Notes: generated by a model from the sequence alone, not told the origin. 64,000 nucleotides of DNA from Corallococcus sp. AS-1-6 (GCF_020037015.1 NZ_JAIQDE010000041.1:1-64000); one strand, 5' to 3'. Positions 43,618-53,220 are shown, counted from the first letter of the stretch. Program-made: numbers and translations.

Positions 43618-46233
43618 ATGGGCGCCCAACGCTCGAGCGGCCAGGGCACCGGGCCCATGGCGCACCCCCCGCGTCACTCCGGCGCGCGGCGGAGGCAGGC
43701 ACCGGCGCGTGAAGGGCCCCCCGCTTGGAGCGAGCCGGTGGAGTCCCTGCGCGCCCGGCTGGGCGCCCCGCTCCAGGGGCTGTCCTCCCAGGAGGCCGAG
43801 GAGCGGCTCGAGTCCCTGGGCCCCAACGAGCTGGAGTCCCGCCGGCGCCGGTCGCTCCCGCTGGAGCTGCTGCTGCGGCTGGGCAACCCGCTGGTGCTGG
43901 TGCTGCTGGTGGCGAGCGGCATCTCGGCCGTCGTCCACGACCTGACCAGCTCCGCCATCATCGCCGTCATCGTGTTGATCAGCGTGACGCTGGACTTCGT
44001 CCAGGAGCACCGCGCCAGCAACGCGGCGGAGCGCCTGCGCGGCGCGGTGGCCCTGCGCGCCCGGGTGCTGCGCGACGGCGTGGAGCAGGAGCGGCCCGCC
44101 ACGGAGCTCGTCCCCGGGGACGTGGTCCTGCTGGCCACGGGCAGCCGCGTGCCCGCGGACGCGCGCCTCCTGGAATCACACGCGCTGTCCGTCAACGAAT
44201 CGCTGCTCACCGGCGAGCCCTACCCCGTGGAGAAGACGCCGGGCCTGGCGCCCGCGGACGCGCCGCTCGCGGAGGTGGACAACACCGTCTTCGCCGGGAC
44301 GTCCGTGCTGGGAGGCACGGCCCGCGCGCTCGTGTTCGCCACCGGCCGCGACACGGAGGTCGGCGGCATCGCCCGGGGGCTGGACGCGCCCGTCGCCTCC
44401 ACCGCCTTCGAGCGGGACACGCGCCGCTTCTCCGTGATGCTGATGCGGCTCACGGTCCTGATGGTCCTGTTCGTGCTCCTGGTGAACCTGACCCTGGAGC
44501 GCCCGCTGCTGGAGTCCTTCCTCTTCGCCATGGCCCTGGCGGTGGGGCTCACGCCGGAGCTGCTCCCCATGGTGGTCTCGGTGACGCTGGCGCGGGGCGC
44601 CCTGCGGCTCGCGGACCAGGAGGTCATCGTCAAGCGGCTGAGCGCGGTGCACGACCTGGGCTGCATGGACGTGCTGTGCACCGACAAGACGGGCACGCTC
44701 ACGGAGGCGAACATCCGGCTGGCGGGCACGGAGGACGCCGCCGCCCGGCGCAGCGAGCGCACCCTCGCGTGGGCCTGCCTCAACAGCCACTTCGCCACCG
44801 GCCTGCGCAGCCCCATGGACGAGGCCATCCTGGCCCGGGGCGCGGAGTGCACGCAGGGCTGGCGCAAGCAGGACGAGCTGCCCTTCGACTTCGAGCGCCG
44901 CCGCGTGTCCGTGCTGCTGGAGAAGGAGGGCCGCCGCGTCCTGGTGGTGAAGGGCGCGCCGGAGGCCCTGCTGTCCCGCTGCGAGGCGTGTGAAGTCCTG
45001 GAGGGCCCGCCGCGGGCCCTGGACGAGGACGCGCGCGAGGCCCTGCAGGCCCGCGCCGACGCCCTGGGCGAGCAGGGCTTCCGGGTGCTGGGGCTGGCCT
45101 GGCGCGACGTCCCGTCCCAGCGCGAGCCGCTGTCCCTGGAGGACGAGACGGACCTCGTCTTCGCGGGCTTCGCGTCCTTCCTGGACCCGCCCAAGCAGAG
45201 CGCCCGGCCCGCGCTGGCGGCGCTGCGCGACGCGGGCATCGCGGTGAAGGTGGTGACGGGTGACAACGCGCGGGTGGCGGTGCACGTCTGCCAGGAGCTG
45301 GGGCTGGAGGTGCGCGGCGTGCTCAACGGCGCGGAGCTGGCCCTGCTGGACGACCCGGGCCTGCGCGCGCGGGCGGAGGACACCACCGTCTTCGCGCGCG
45401 TGTCCCCCGCGCAGAAGAGCCGCATCCTGCGCGCGCTGAGGCAGCGCGGCCACGTGGTGGGCTACCTGGGGGACGGCATCAACGATGCGCCGTCGCTGCA
45501 CGAGGCGGACGTGGGCATCTCCGTCGCGGGCGCGGTGGACGTCGCCCGCGAGGCCGCGGCGCTCCTGCTCCTGCGCCAGGAACTGGGCGTCCTGCACGAC
45601 GGCGTGCAGGAGGGGCGGCGCACCTTCGGCAACGTCATGAAGTACATCCGCATGGGGACCAGCTCCAACTTCGGCAACATGCTGAGCATGGCCCTGGCGT
45701 CGCTGGTGCTGCCGTTCCTGCCCATGCTGCCCATCCAGATCCTCCTCAACAACATGCTCTACGACGTGTCGGAGCTGGCCATCCCGCTGGACACGGTGGA
45801 CGCGGAGCAGCTCTCGCGGCCCACCCGCTGGGACCTGCGCTTCGTGCGCCTCTACATGGCGGTGTTCGGCACGCTCAGCTCGCTCTTCGACGCGGCGACC
45901 TTCACGGTGCTGCTGCACGGCTTCCACGCCGGGGCGCCGCTGTTCCAGACGGGCTGGTTCATGGAGTCGCTGACCACGCAGGTGCTGGTCATCTTCATCA
46001 TCCGCACCCGGGGCGGCGTGGCGCGCAGCCGCCCCGCGCGGCTCCTGGTGCTGTCGTCGCTGGGCGTGGTGGCGGTGGCGTGCGTGCTGCCCTTCACGCC
46101 GCTGGGGCACTACTTCGGCTTCGTGCCGCCGCCGCCCGCCATCCTCGCCTCGCTGGGCGCGCTGGTGGCGCTGTACCTGGGCTGCGCGGTGGTGCTCAAC
46201 CGCTGGTTCTTCCGCCGCTTCGACACCGCCTGA
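43618..46233 (+). CDS. P-type ATPase, magnesium-translocating type (MgtA-like)
   Basis: An 871-aa ATPase of the P3B/Mg type. The phosphorylation motif is DKTGTLT. The actuator loop is LTGEPYPV. The helix-4 signature is GLTPELLPMVV instead of the PEGLP of calcium pumps. The hinge is GDGINDAPSL. A C-terminal six-helix group closes the protein. It should import Mg2+ across the inner membrane. No Mg2+-responsive leader is apparent in the 85 bp upstream. The first ~40 residues are low complexity, so a later start is possible. Confidence 0.88.
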   Translation: MGAQRSSGQGTGPMAHPPRHSGARRRQAPAREGPPAWSEPVESLRARLGAPLQGLSSQEAEERLESLGPNELESRRRRSLPLELLLRLGNPLVLVLLVASGISAVVHDLTSSAIIAVIVLISVTLDFVQEHRASNAAERLRGAVALRARVLRDGVEQERPATELVPGDVVLLATGSRVPADARLLESHALSVNESLLTGEPYPVEKTPGLAPADAPLAEVDNTVFAGTSVLGGTARALVFATGRDTEVGGIARGLDAPVASTAFERDTRRFSVMLMRLTVLMVLFVLLVNLTLERPLLESFLFAMALAVGLTPELLPMVVSVTLARGALRLADQEVIVKRLSAVHDLGCMDVLCTDKTGTLTEANIRLAGTEDAAARRSERTLAWACLNSHFATGLRSPMDEAILARGAECTQGWRKQDELPFDFERRRVSVLLEKEGRRVLVVKGAPEALLSRCEACEVLEGPPRALDEDAREALQARADALGEQGFRVLGLAWRDVPSQREPLSLEDETDLVFAGFASFLDPPKQSARPALAALRDAGIAVKVVTGDNARVAVHVCQELGLEVRGVLNGAELALLDDPGLRARAEDTTVFARVSPAQKSRILRALRQRGHVVGYLGDGINDAPSLHEADVGISVAGAVDVAREAAALLLLRQELGVLHDGVQEGRRTFGNVMKYIRMGTSSNFGNMLSMALASLVLPFLPMLPIQILLNNMLYDVSELAIPLDTVDAEQLSRPTRWDLRFVRLYMAVFGTLSSLFDAATFTVLLHGFHAGAPLFQTGWFMESLTTQVLVIFIIRTRGGVARSRPARLLVLSSLGVVAVACVLPFTPLGHYFGFVPPPPAILASLGALVALYLGCAVVLNRWFFRRFDTA

Positions 46234-46271
46234 GGATGCAATCGCCCCGCCAGCGGGCCGTAGGGAGGCTC

Positions 46272-47744
46272 ATGCGTGGGAGAGAGCGAATGACCTGGAG
46301 TCCGTTGCGCGTCCTGGCCGTGGCCCTGCTGTTCATCTCCGAAGCCGCGGTCGCCGCGACGAAACCGCAGGAGCTGGACAGGTTGCTGACGCAGTACCAC
46401 CAACTGCGCCAGTTCAACGGCGCGGCGCTCGTGGCCAACGAGAAGGGCGTCATCCTGAAGAAGGCCTACGGTCAGGCCAACTTCGAATGGAACGTGCCCA
46501 ACACGCCGGACACGAAGTTCCGCCTCGCGTCCGTGACCAAGCAGTTCACCGCGATGGTCATCCTCCAACTGGTCTCCGAGGGGAAGCTGAAGCTCGACGA
46601 CACGCTGGTGTCGGCCCTGCCGGACTACCGCAAGGACACGGGCTCGCGCATCACCGTCACGCACCTGCTCAACCACACGTCCGGCATTCCCAACTACACC
46701 AGCCAGCCTGACTTCTTCCCCAAGGAGTCGCGCAACCCCTCCACCGTGGCGGACTTCGTGAAGCGGTTCGCCAGCGGAGACCTGGAGTTCGAGCCCGGCT
46801 CGAAGTTCGCGTACAGCAACTCCGGCTACTACCTGCTGGGCGCCATCATCGAGCGCGTCACCGGCAAGACGTACGCGCAGGCGGTGCAGGAGCGCATCTT
46901 CACGCCGCTGGGCATGAAGGACTCCGGCTACGACGTCACCGCCACGGTGCTGCCCAAGCGCGCCAGCGGCCATGAACTCACGCCAGACGGCTACGTCCAC
47001 GCGGACTATCTGGACATGTCCCTGCCGTACGCGGCCGGGTCGCTGTACTCGACGGTGGAGGACCTCTACCGCTGGGACCGCGCGCTCTATGAGAACAAGC
47101 TGCTGCCGGAGGCGCTGAAGCAGAAGATGTTCACGCCCGGCCTGGAGAACTACGGCTTCGGGTTCTCCATGGACCCGCTGAAGCTGGACGACGGCAAGAC
47201 GGAGCTGGCCACCATCAACCACAGCGGCGGCATCAACGGCTTCAGCACGCGCATCTACCGGGTGCCCGCGAGCCGGGAGGTGGTCATCCTCCTGGACAAC
47301 ACGTCGCGCGGCGACAAGCTCAAGCCGCTGGCCGCGGGCCTCTTCAGCGTGCTCCACGGCATCCCGCCCAAGGCGCCCCGGACGGGCATCCGGGAGCTGC
47401 TGAGCCAGACGCTCGACAAGCAGCCCATCGCGAAGACCATCGCGCACTACCGCGAGCTGAAGGCCACCAGGCCTGACGCGTATGACTATTCCGAGGAGCA
47501 GCTCAACAGCCTGGGCTACCAGTTGCTCCGGACGGGCCGCGCGGCGGACGCAGTGGAAATCTTCAAGCTCAACGTGGAGGTGTTCCCGAAGGTGGGCAAC
47601 GGCTATGACAGCCTGGGCGAGGCGTACCTCGGGGTCGGTGACAAGGAGCAGGCGCGCGTGAACTACCGCAAGGCCCTGGAGCTGGACCCGAAGAACGCCA
47701 ACGCGGCGGCCGCGCTCCAGAAGCTGGGGACGGCCGTTCCCTGA
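46272..47744 (+). CDS. Secreted serine hydrolase of the beta-lactamase (class C/DD-peptidase-like) family with TPR tail
   Basis: A 490-aa exported protein. The signal peptide (about residues 1-29) is followed by a serine beta-lactamase/penicillin-binding fold with S87-V-T-K90, YSNSGYY, and HSGGING in place of KTG. The last ~80 residues contain two TPR-like motifs (GNGYDSLGEAYLGVGDKEQA). The family includes esterases, D-amino peptidases and some beta-lactamases; the HSG motif favours an esterase or peptidase. GGGAGG five bases upstream supports the ATG at 46272; a second ATG at 46290 is possible. A GST gene follows after 26 bp. Confidence 0.85.
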   Translation: MRGRERMTWSPLRVLAVALLFISEAAVAATKPQELDRLLTQYHQLRQFNGAALVANEKGVILKKAYGQANFEWNVPNTPDTKFRLASVTKQFTAMVILQLVSEGKLKLDDTLVSALPDYRKDTGSRITVTHLLNHTSGIPNYTSQPDFFPKESRNPSTVADFVKRFASGDLEFEPGSKFAYSNSGYYLLGAIIERVTGKTYAQAVQERIFTPLGMKDSGYDVTATVLPKRASGHELTPDGYVHADYLDMSLPYAAGSLYSTVEDLYRWDRALYENKLLPEALKQKMFTPGLENYGFGFSMDPLKLDDGKTELATINHSGGINGFSTRIYRVPASREVVILLDNTSRGDKLKPLAAGLFSVLHGIPPKAPRTGIRELLSQTLDKQPIAKTIAHYRELKATRPDAYDYSEEQLNSLGYQLLRTGRAADAVEIFKLNVEVFPKVGNGYDSLGEAYLGVGDKEQARVNYRKALELDPKNANAAAALQKLGTAVP

Positions 47745-47770
47745 ACCACGACTCGCGAAAGGGTGCCTGC

Positions 47771-48343
47771 ATGAAGCTCTATTTCAATCCGCGCAGCCGG
47801 GCGATCATTGGCAAGTGGATGCTCGACGAGGCGGGGGCCGAGTACGAAATCGTGCCCATCGACCTGGAGAAGCGGGAGCAGAAGTCGCCGGAGTTCCTCA
47901 AGGTGAACCCCGCCGGCAAGCTGCCCGCGCTGGTGGATGGAGCGGCGCGCGTGTTCGAGAACGCGGCCCTCTGTCTCTACGTCGCGGACAAGTACCCGCA
48001 GGCGAAGCTGGCACCCGGTCTGGATGCGCCCGAGCGCGGCCGGTACCTGTCGCTGATGGTGTACTCCACGTCCCAACTGGAGCCGTCCATGGGCGACCAC
48101 ATGGCCAAGGCCCCCACGCCGCCGCAGCGCGGGTGGACGGAGTACGCGCAGACGCTGGACGCCATGGAGCGCGAGCTGGGGGACGGGCCCTACCTCTTCG
48201 GCGACTGGTTCACCGCCGCGGACGTGATGATCGGCTCCATGTTCATCTACCAGCGCATGCTGGGCGGTTCGACGGGGCGTCCGAAGCTGGAGGCCTACGT
48301 GGACCGGCTGCTCGCGCGGCCCAAGTGCATGAAGCTGGGCTGA
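47771..48343 (+). CDS. Glutathione S-transferase family protein
   Basis: A 190-aa cytoplasmic protein with a thioredoxin-like N-terminal half (MKLYFNPRSRAIIGKWMLDE; the cis-proline lies in NPAGKLPALVDG) and an all-helical C-terminal half (PYLFGDWFTAADVMIGSMF). This is the usual GST layout. An Arg/Ser near residue 9 may activate the thiol. It probably conjugates or reduces xenobiotics. It is 26 bp behind the serine-hydrolase gene and may share its transcript. Confidence 0.88.
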   Translation: MKLYFNPRSRAIIGKWMLDEAGAEYEIVPIDLEKREQKSPEFLKVNPAGKLPALVDGAARVFENAALCLYVADKYPQAKLAPGLDAPERGRYLSLMVYSTSQLEPSMGDHMAKAPTPPQRGWTEYAQTLDAMERELGDGPYLFGDWFTAADVMIGSMFIYQRMLGGSTGRPKLEAYVDRLLARPKCMKLG

Positions 48344-48345
48344 GG

Positions 48346-48372
48346 GGCTCCGGGCCTCCGGGCCTCCGGGCG
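48346..48372. repeat. Short GGGCCTCCG tandem repeat
   Basis: Roughly three tandem copies of a 9-bp unit follow the GST gene. The rest of the 184-bp gap up to the next gene shows no other element. Confidence 0.6.
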
Positions 48373-48527
48373 CGGCGAAGACCCGCGACACCGGGTCGGT
48401 GCCCGCGGCAGGGTGTGAACGCCTGACTCGCGGGCAGGGGACCGGGCGGCCCGGACCGCTCGTGTCCCCGAGGGGATCTCCGCGCGGCCGGGTGGCTCCA
48501 GGCGGCGGGCGTCCCCACCGTTGTCAC

Positions 48528-49769
48528 GTGAGCGACGAGAACCCTGGGACGGGCAGTGGATGGGCGGACCCCCGGCTGCGGGCCCTGGAGCAGTTACTGG
48601 CCCTCCCCGCGGCCGAGCTGCGTCCCACGCTGGACACCGCGGGCCAGCTCATCTCGGAGCTGCTGCACGCCGACAAGGTGGACGTCTTCCTCATCGAGCA
48701 CGCCACCCAGAGCCTCGTCGCGGTGGGCACCAGCGACACGCCCATGGCGCGCCTGCAGAAGTCGCTGGGCCTGGACCGGATGCCGCTGGCCAACGGGGGG
48801 CGCGCGGTCCAGGTATATGAAACGGAAGCCGCCTTCATGACCGGCCGCCAGGAGGAGGACCCGGACGAGCTCCCCGGCATCAAGTACCGGCTGGGGGTGC
48901 GCTCCACCCTGATGGCGCCGCTGCCCATCGGCATGGAGACGCGGGGCGTCCTCGCCGTGGCGTCCGCCCGGAGCGACTTCTTCACCGGGCATGACCTGCG
49001 CTTCCTCCAGGCCGTGGCGCGCTGGGTGGGCATGGTGGCCCACCGCGTGGAGCTGGTGCAGGAGCTGACGAAGCTGGCGGTGAAGCAGGCCCGCCGCAAG
49101 GCGGCCGAGGAGCTCATCACCGTGCTCGCGCACGACATGGCCAACCACCTGCTGCCGCTCCAGGCCCGCATCCAGCTCATCCAGCGGCGCGCCGTGCGCA
49201 AGCAGGAGCCGGAGGACCTGCGGGACGCGACGGGCGCGGCCGCGTCGCTGCGCTCCCTCACCCGGCTCATCAACGACCTGCTCGACGTGGGGCGCCTGGA
49301 GCAGGACCTCTTCACCCTGCGCCCCCATCCGGTGGACCTGGCGGGGCTGGTGCGGGAGCTGGCCGAGACCGCGAGCACCCCCGCGCGGCCGGTGCGCTTC
49401 ACGGGGCCCGAGGAGCTGGTGACGGTGGCGGATCCGGAGCGCGTGCGGCAGGTGCTGGAGAACCTGGTGGCGAACGCGCTCAAGCACTCGCCGCCGGGGC
49501 GGCCCGTGGACATCGGGCTGGAGGCCCGGGACCGCCCGGAGGGGGCTTGGGTGTGCGTGACGGTGAGCGACCAGGGGCCGGGCATTCCGTCCGAGCTGAT
49601 GCCCACGCTCTTCGAGCGCTTCATGCGGGGGCCGGGCTCCTCGGGGCTGGGCCTCGGCCTGTACCTCGCGCGGCGCATCACGGAGGCGCATGGCGGCACG
49701 CTGGAGGTGGCTTCGACGTCCTCGGCGGGCACGCGCTTCGAGTTGTCGCTGCCGGTCACGGCCGGGTAG
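48528..49769 (+). CDS. GAF-domain histidine kinase
   Basis: A 413-aa soluble kinase. A GAF sensor domain spans ~residues 30-180. The dimerisation helix carries the H-box VLAHDMANHLLPLQARI. HATPase_c has N-box ENLVANALKHS, G1 DQGPGIP and G2 LGLGLYLARRI. There is no membrane segment, so it senses a cytoplasmic signal. No response regulator gene is adjacent, as is common for myxobacterial kinases. The start is taken as GTG at 48528; ribosome site is weak. Confidence 0.82.
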   Translation: MSDENPGTGSGWADPRLRALEQLLALPAAELRPTLDTAGQLISELLHADKVDVFLIEHATQSLVAVGTSDTPMARLQKSLGLDRMPLANGGRAVQVYETEAAFMTGRQEEDPDELPGIKYRLGVRSTLMAPLPIGMETRGVLAVASARSDFFTGHDLRFLQAVARWVGMVAHRVELVQELTKLAVKQARRKAAEELITVLAHDMANHLLPLQARIQLIQRRAVRKQEPEDLRDATGAAASLRSLTRLINDLLDVGRLEQDLFTLRPHPVDLAGLVRELAETASTPARPVRFTGPEELVTVADPERVRQVLENLVANALKHSPPGRPVDIGLEARDRPEGAWVCVTVSDQGPGIPSELMPTLFERFMRGPGSSGLGLGLYLARRITEAHGGTLEVASTSSAGTRFELSLPVTAG

Positions 49770-49889
49770 GCGAAAGCCAGCGCGCGGCGGGGGTGAGGGG
49801 AAAAAAGGGGCATTTGCGTTGGGTGGGGGCAGGCGCGAAACCGGAACGGCCCTCACGGCCGCCGGGCGCCCCGCCTCGGGAGCAACCCC

Positions 49890-51812
49890 ATGTCACCGTC
49901 CCCACGCCTCCGTTCCGTGGCCCGGCTCACCGCCGTGGCCTTCTCCACCCTGGGCTTCAGCGCGTCCGCGCAGACGTATGCCTTTCCCGGCGCCAGCGCG
50001 GACCTGCCCGAGGGCAGCCACTGGTGGATCGCCAGCGGCCACGGCGGCACGAACAACCGCGACCTGGAGGCCGTGCGCTTCGACGACGACGCGAAGCGCT
50101 TCACCCGCGTGAAGATTCCCTTCGCGGACTACGCGGCCGATCCGAAGAACTCCGACTGGGTCATCTACGGGCTGCCCGTCTCCGCCATCGCGGACGGCGA
50201 GGTGCTCACCTGCTGGCGCAACGCCCCGGAGGGCCTCAAGCCGGTGGTGTACGGCGGTGACGACGTGCCCCACCCGGGCCGTACCTCGAACCCGCTGCGC
50301 ATCCCGCGCTCGGGCAACCACGTGAACGTCCGCACGGACGACGGGAAGATCATCCTCTACGCGCACCTGCAGCCCGGGAGCGTCCCGGAGGAGCTCTGCC
50401 CCTTCAACGACACCTACGTGGCGGACGCGGAGGACCGCGTGGGGGACCTGCCCCGGGAGGTCATCGTCCCCGCGGCGCAGCGGGTGCGCGTGAAGCGCGG
50501 GCAGTTCCTGGGCCGCGTGGGCAGCTCCGGCGCCTCGTCGAATCCCCACCTGCACGTGCACCTGCAGCCCATGACGAGCGACACGACGGTGGGCACGTCC
50601 CTGCCGCTGCCCTTCTCCCACGCGTGGCGGAAGAACGGCGACGTGGACTTCGACTCGCCGCTCGTCTTCGACCCGCTCCAGAACCAGGCGCTCAACCAGT
50701 TCCCCTCCGCCATCCACCCGGATCCGCTGCTGCGCCGGGGCGACATCACCGGGGACCCGGTGCTGGAGGTGGCGACGGCGTCCTCGGGCAGCATGGTGGT
50801 GACGGCCACGCGGGACGTGACGGGGCGGCTGGCGCTGGGCTCGTGGCAGCTCACGGGGGGCGGCAACTTCACGAAGCTCCAGGAGGCCTCCGCGGGCGCC
50901 GCGAGCTCCATCGCCATGGCCCACCCGCACAGCGGCTCCACCCGCGACGTGGTGACGGCGCTGCGGGATGGCGGCGGGAACCTCAAGCTCATCGCCTGGC
51001 AGGTCGCCTCGAACGGCGCCATCGTGCGCAAGGGCGAGGCCGGCGGTGACGCGGACGCGACGGAGATCAACGTCGCCGCGCTGCCTTCGGGGCTGGGCGT
51101 GGTGAGCGCCATCCGCGACGCCACGGGCCACCTGAAGGTCAGCACCTGGGAGACGACCACGACGCTGGACACGGTGACCCGCATGGGCAACGGCTTTGGC
51201 GAGGAGGCGACGAAGGTGGCGATGACGCCCATCCTCAACGGCCGCGTGGATGGGGACGTGGGCCGCTTCACCGGCGTCGTCACGGCGGTGCGCACTCCGG
51301 GGGGCAACCTGAGCCTGACGGCGTGGGAGATCACCCCGCAGAAGACGCTCATCCCGAGGGGCACCCACCTGGCGGGCGCGGTGACGGACCTGGCGCTCAG
51401 CACCGTCACCGTGCCGGACGGCTCGCGCGACGTGGTGGTGGCCAGCACGCGCCTGACCAACGGGGTGCTGCGCAACATCTCCTTCGACGTCACCGCGGCC
51501 GGACAGTTCGTGCGCCGTGACCACGAGGACGGCGAGGCCATCCTGGACCTGAGCGCGACGCGCGTGGGAGGCGCGCACCTGGTGACCCCGGTGCGCGACA
51601 CCACGGGCAACCTGCGCGTCTACACCTGGGACGTGGGCGTGGACGGCAAGGTGCGCCGCACCGGCAAGGAGCGCGCGGGCGCCATCGTGTCCGGCCTGTC
51701 CGCCACCTCCACCACCGTGGGCGTCCGGCTCGTCGTCACCGCCGTGCGCCTGACGACGGGCACGGGGGGCGGGGACCTGCGCCTGATTGCCTGGGACGCG
51801 AACCTCCGGTAG
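49890..51812 (+). CDS. Secreted M23-type peptidase with seven C-terminal repeats
   Basis: A 640-aa exported protein. The signal peptide (residues ~1-28, ending in ASAQ) is followed by an M23/LytM-like metallopeptidase region containing HGGTNNRD (first metal site candidate), ILYAHLQPG, and NPHLHVHL (HxH). From about residue 290 there are seven repeats of about 50 residues, each carrying VVTAVRDxTGNLxLxxWxV. Seven such beta units suggest a seven-bladed propeller. It probably degrades peptidoglycan or a protein target outside the cell, with the repeats binding substrate. A strong terminator follows. Confidence 0.8.
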   Translation: MSPSPRLRSVARLTAVAFSTLGFSASAQTYAFPGASADLPEGSHWWIASGHGGTNNRDLEAVRFDDDAKRFTRVKIPFADYAADPKNSDWVIYGLPVSAIADGEVLTCWRNAPEGLKPVVYGGDDVPHPGRTSNPLRIPRSGNHVNVRTDDGKIILYAHLQPGSVPEELCPFNDTYVADAEDRVGDLPREVIVPAAQRVRVKRGQFLGRVGSSGASSNPHLHVHLQPMTSDTTVGTSLPLPFSHAWRKNGDVDFDSPLVFDPLQNQALNQFPSAIHPDPLLRRGDITGDPVLEVATASSGSMVVTATRDVTGRLALGSWQLTGGGNFTKLQEASAGAASSIAMAHPHSGSTRDVVTALRDGGGNLKLIAWQVASNGAIVRKGEAGGDADATEINVAALPSGLGVVSAIRDATGHLKVSTWETTTTLDTVTRMGNGFGEEATKVAMTPILNGRVDGDVGRFTGVVTAVRTPGGNLSLTAWEITPQKTLIPRGTHLAGAVTDLALSTVTVPDGSRDVVVASTRLTNGVLRNISFDVTAAGQFVRRDHEDGEAILDLSATRVGGAHLVTPVRDTTGNLRVYTWDVGVDGKVRRTGKERAGAIVSGLSATSTTVGVRLVVTAVRLTTGTGGGDLRLIAWDANLR

Positions 51813-51822
51813 CGCGAGTGTC

Positions 51823-51855
51823 ATTCCCCAGCGCTCGTGGACGCTGGGGAATTTT
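51823..51855 (+). terminator. Intrinsic terminator of the M23 peptidase gene
   Basis: The stem ATTCCCCAGCG / CGCTGGGGAAT (51823-51833 and 51842-51852) has an 8-nt loop and runs into TTT. It begins 10 bp after the stop codon. Confidence 0.85.
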
Positions 51856-51877
51856 CCCGGATTGCCCGGCTTCTCCC

Positions 51878-51918
51878 GGGCGCCGATGATGCGTTCGAAC
51901 GACGCTCGGCGCCCTTTT
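51878..51918 (+). promoter_or_regulatory. Leader hairpin before the ECF sigma gene (terminator-like)
   Basis: The perfect 9-bp repeat GGGCGCCGA / TCGGCGCCC (51878-51886 and 51906-51914) encloses a self-complementary CGTTCGAACG (51892-51901) and is followed by TTTT. It lies four bases before the GAGGAGAGG ribosome site. It may be a second terminator, an attenuator in the leader, or an operator. Confidence 0.6.
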
Positions 51919-51934
51919 CGCGAGGAGAGGCATC

Positions 51935-52480
51935 TTGGAGTTGCGACACGGCCCATGGGCGGGAGCCTCCCCGGAGGCCGGTTTGGAGACGCTGCGGCGG
52001 GACCTGGGCCGGGCGCTCGCGAGCGTCTGTCCCGCGTCGCTCGCGGACCGGCGGGAGGACCTGTTGCAGGTCGCGATGATGAAGGTGGTGGAGCTGCGCG
52101 GGCGCACGAAGGGCCAGGCGGAGCTGACCCCCGCGTACCTGTACCGGGTGGCGTACACGACGCTCATCGACGAGCTTCGGCGGTTGGGGGCGCGCAAGGA
52201 GGTGGCGTTGGAGGAGGTGGAGCAGGGGCCTCAACACCCGGTGGCGCCGGGGGACCCGGAGCGGGCGGCGGGGGCCGCGCAGATTGCCCGGGCCGTGCGT
52301 GACTGTCTTCAGGGGCTGGTGCGGGACCGCCGGCTCGCCGTGACGCTGCACCTGCAGGGGCACACCGTTCCGGAGGCCGCGGAGCTGCTGGGGTGGGAGG
52401 CGAAGCGGACGGAGAACCTCATCTACCGGGGGTTGAGCGCGCTGCGTGCCTGTCTCTCCCTGAAGGGAGTCCAGCCGTGA
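51935..52480 (+). CDS. ECF-type RNA polymerase sigma factor
   Basis: A 181-aa sigma factor with region 2 (about residues 40-85, EDLLQVAMMKVVELR... and YLYRVAYTTLIDELRR) and region 4 (about 120-175, with HTH HTVPEAAELLGWEAKRTENLIYRGLSAL). It starts at a TTG at 51935 preceded by a near-perfect GAGGAGAGG six bases upstream; no ATG or GTG fits. A likely anti-sigma gene is coupled behind it (GTGA). It probably controls its own operon including the CHAT protease. Confidence 0.85.
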   Translation: MELRHGPWAGASPEAGLETLRRDLGRALASVCPASLADRREDLLQVAMMKVVELRGRTKGQAELTPAYLYRVAYTTLIDELRRLGARKEVALEEVEQGPQHPVAPGDPERAAGAAQIARAVRDCLQGLVRDRRLAVTLHLQGHTVPEAAELLGWEAKRTENLIYRGLSALRACLSLKGVQP

Positions 52481-53220
52481 GCGACCGCCGTCCCGAGGAT
52501 GAAACGCTGGAGGCCGCGGGCGTGGAGCGGCTGCGCACGGCGCTGCGCGAGGACGACGCGGAGGGGGAGCCGGTGGACGCGGACCTCGTCTGGCGCGCGG
52601 TGAGGCAGGAGCTGCCGGTGGAGGAGCGCCGGGCGGTCGTCGAGCGCGTCTCGGCGGATCCCGCGTGGGCGCGGGCGTGGCGGTTGGCGAAGGCGATGTC
52701 GCGGGCAGCGGCGGAGGCGGAGCGGGGGGCTCCGGCGGAGGGGGAGGTGGCGCCGCCGGCGGCAGGCGAGGAGGCACCCGCGAAGGTGGTGCCGCTGACC
52801 GCCCGGCGCTCCTGGCAGGCAAGGCCCGCATGGGCCGCGATGGCGGCGGCGGTGGTGGTCCTGGTGGGCGCGGTCGTGGTGGTGCGGCAGCAGCAGGCGC
52901 GGGAGGACCCGGCGCGCATCCGCGGCGGCGCGGCGGAGGCCATCACCTCGCAGGTGCCGGAGGCCACCGCGCTTCCGCGCGAGGGGTTCGTGCTGCGCTG
53001 GAGCGGCGTGCCCCAGGCGGTGTCCTGGAGCGTGCAGGTGTCGTCGGAGGACTTGAAGGTGTTCCATCGCGCGGAGCGGCTGGAGTCGCGCGAATACACG
53101 GTGCCGCCGGACGTGCTCGCGGAGCTGCCCTCCGGGGCGCGCGTCCTGTGGCAGGTGGAGGCGCGGCTTCCGGATGGAAGCGTCCAGCGCGGCAGTACGT
53201 TCGTGAACCGGTTGCGGTGA
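52477..53220 (+). CDS. Likely anti-sigma factor (single-pass membrane protein)
   Basis: A 247-aa protein starting at a GTG that overlaps the sigma stop. The N-terminal ~110 residues are acidic and helical (cytoplasmic). One membrane helix follows (WAAMAAAVVVLVGAVVVV, residues ~125-142). The periplasmic part has a beta-rich domain resembling fibronectin-like modules (FVLRWSGVPQAVSWSVQV). No zinc-binding HxxxCxxC is seen, so it differs from ZAS anti-sigmas. The role is inferred from topology and coupling. Confidence 0.7.
   Translation: MSDRRPEDETLEAAGVERLRTALREDDAEGEPVDADLVWRAVRQELPVEERRAVVERVSADPAWARAWRLAKAMSRAAAEAERGAPAEGEVAPPAAGEEAPAKVVPLTARRSWQARPAWAAMAAAVVVLVGAVVVVRQQQAREDPARIRGGAAEAITSQVPEATALPREGFVLRWSGVPQAVSWSVQVSSEDLKVFHRAERLESREYTVPPDVLAELPSGARVLWQVEARLPDGSVQRGSTFVNRLR

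Noticed and set aside
38682..43658. A long minus-strand open frame (1658 codons)
   Set aside because: It is antisense to the beta-helix lipoprotein and PBP genes, which have signal peptides and catalytic motifs on the plus strand; the frame has only low-complexity content.
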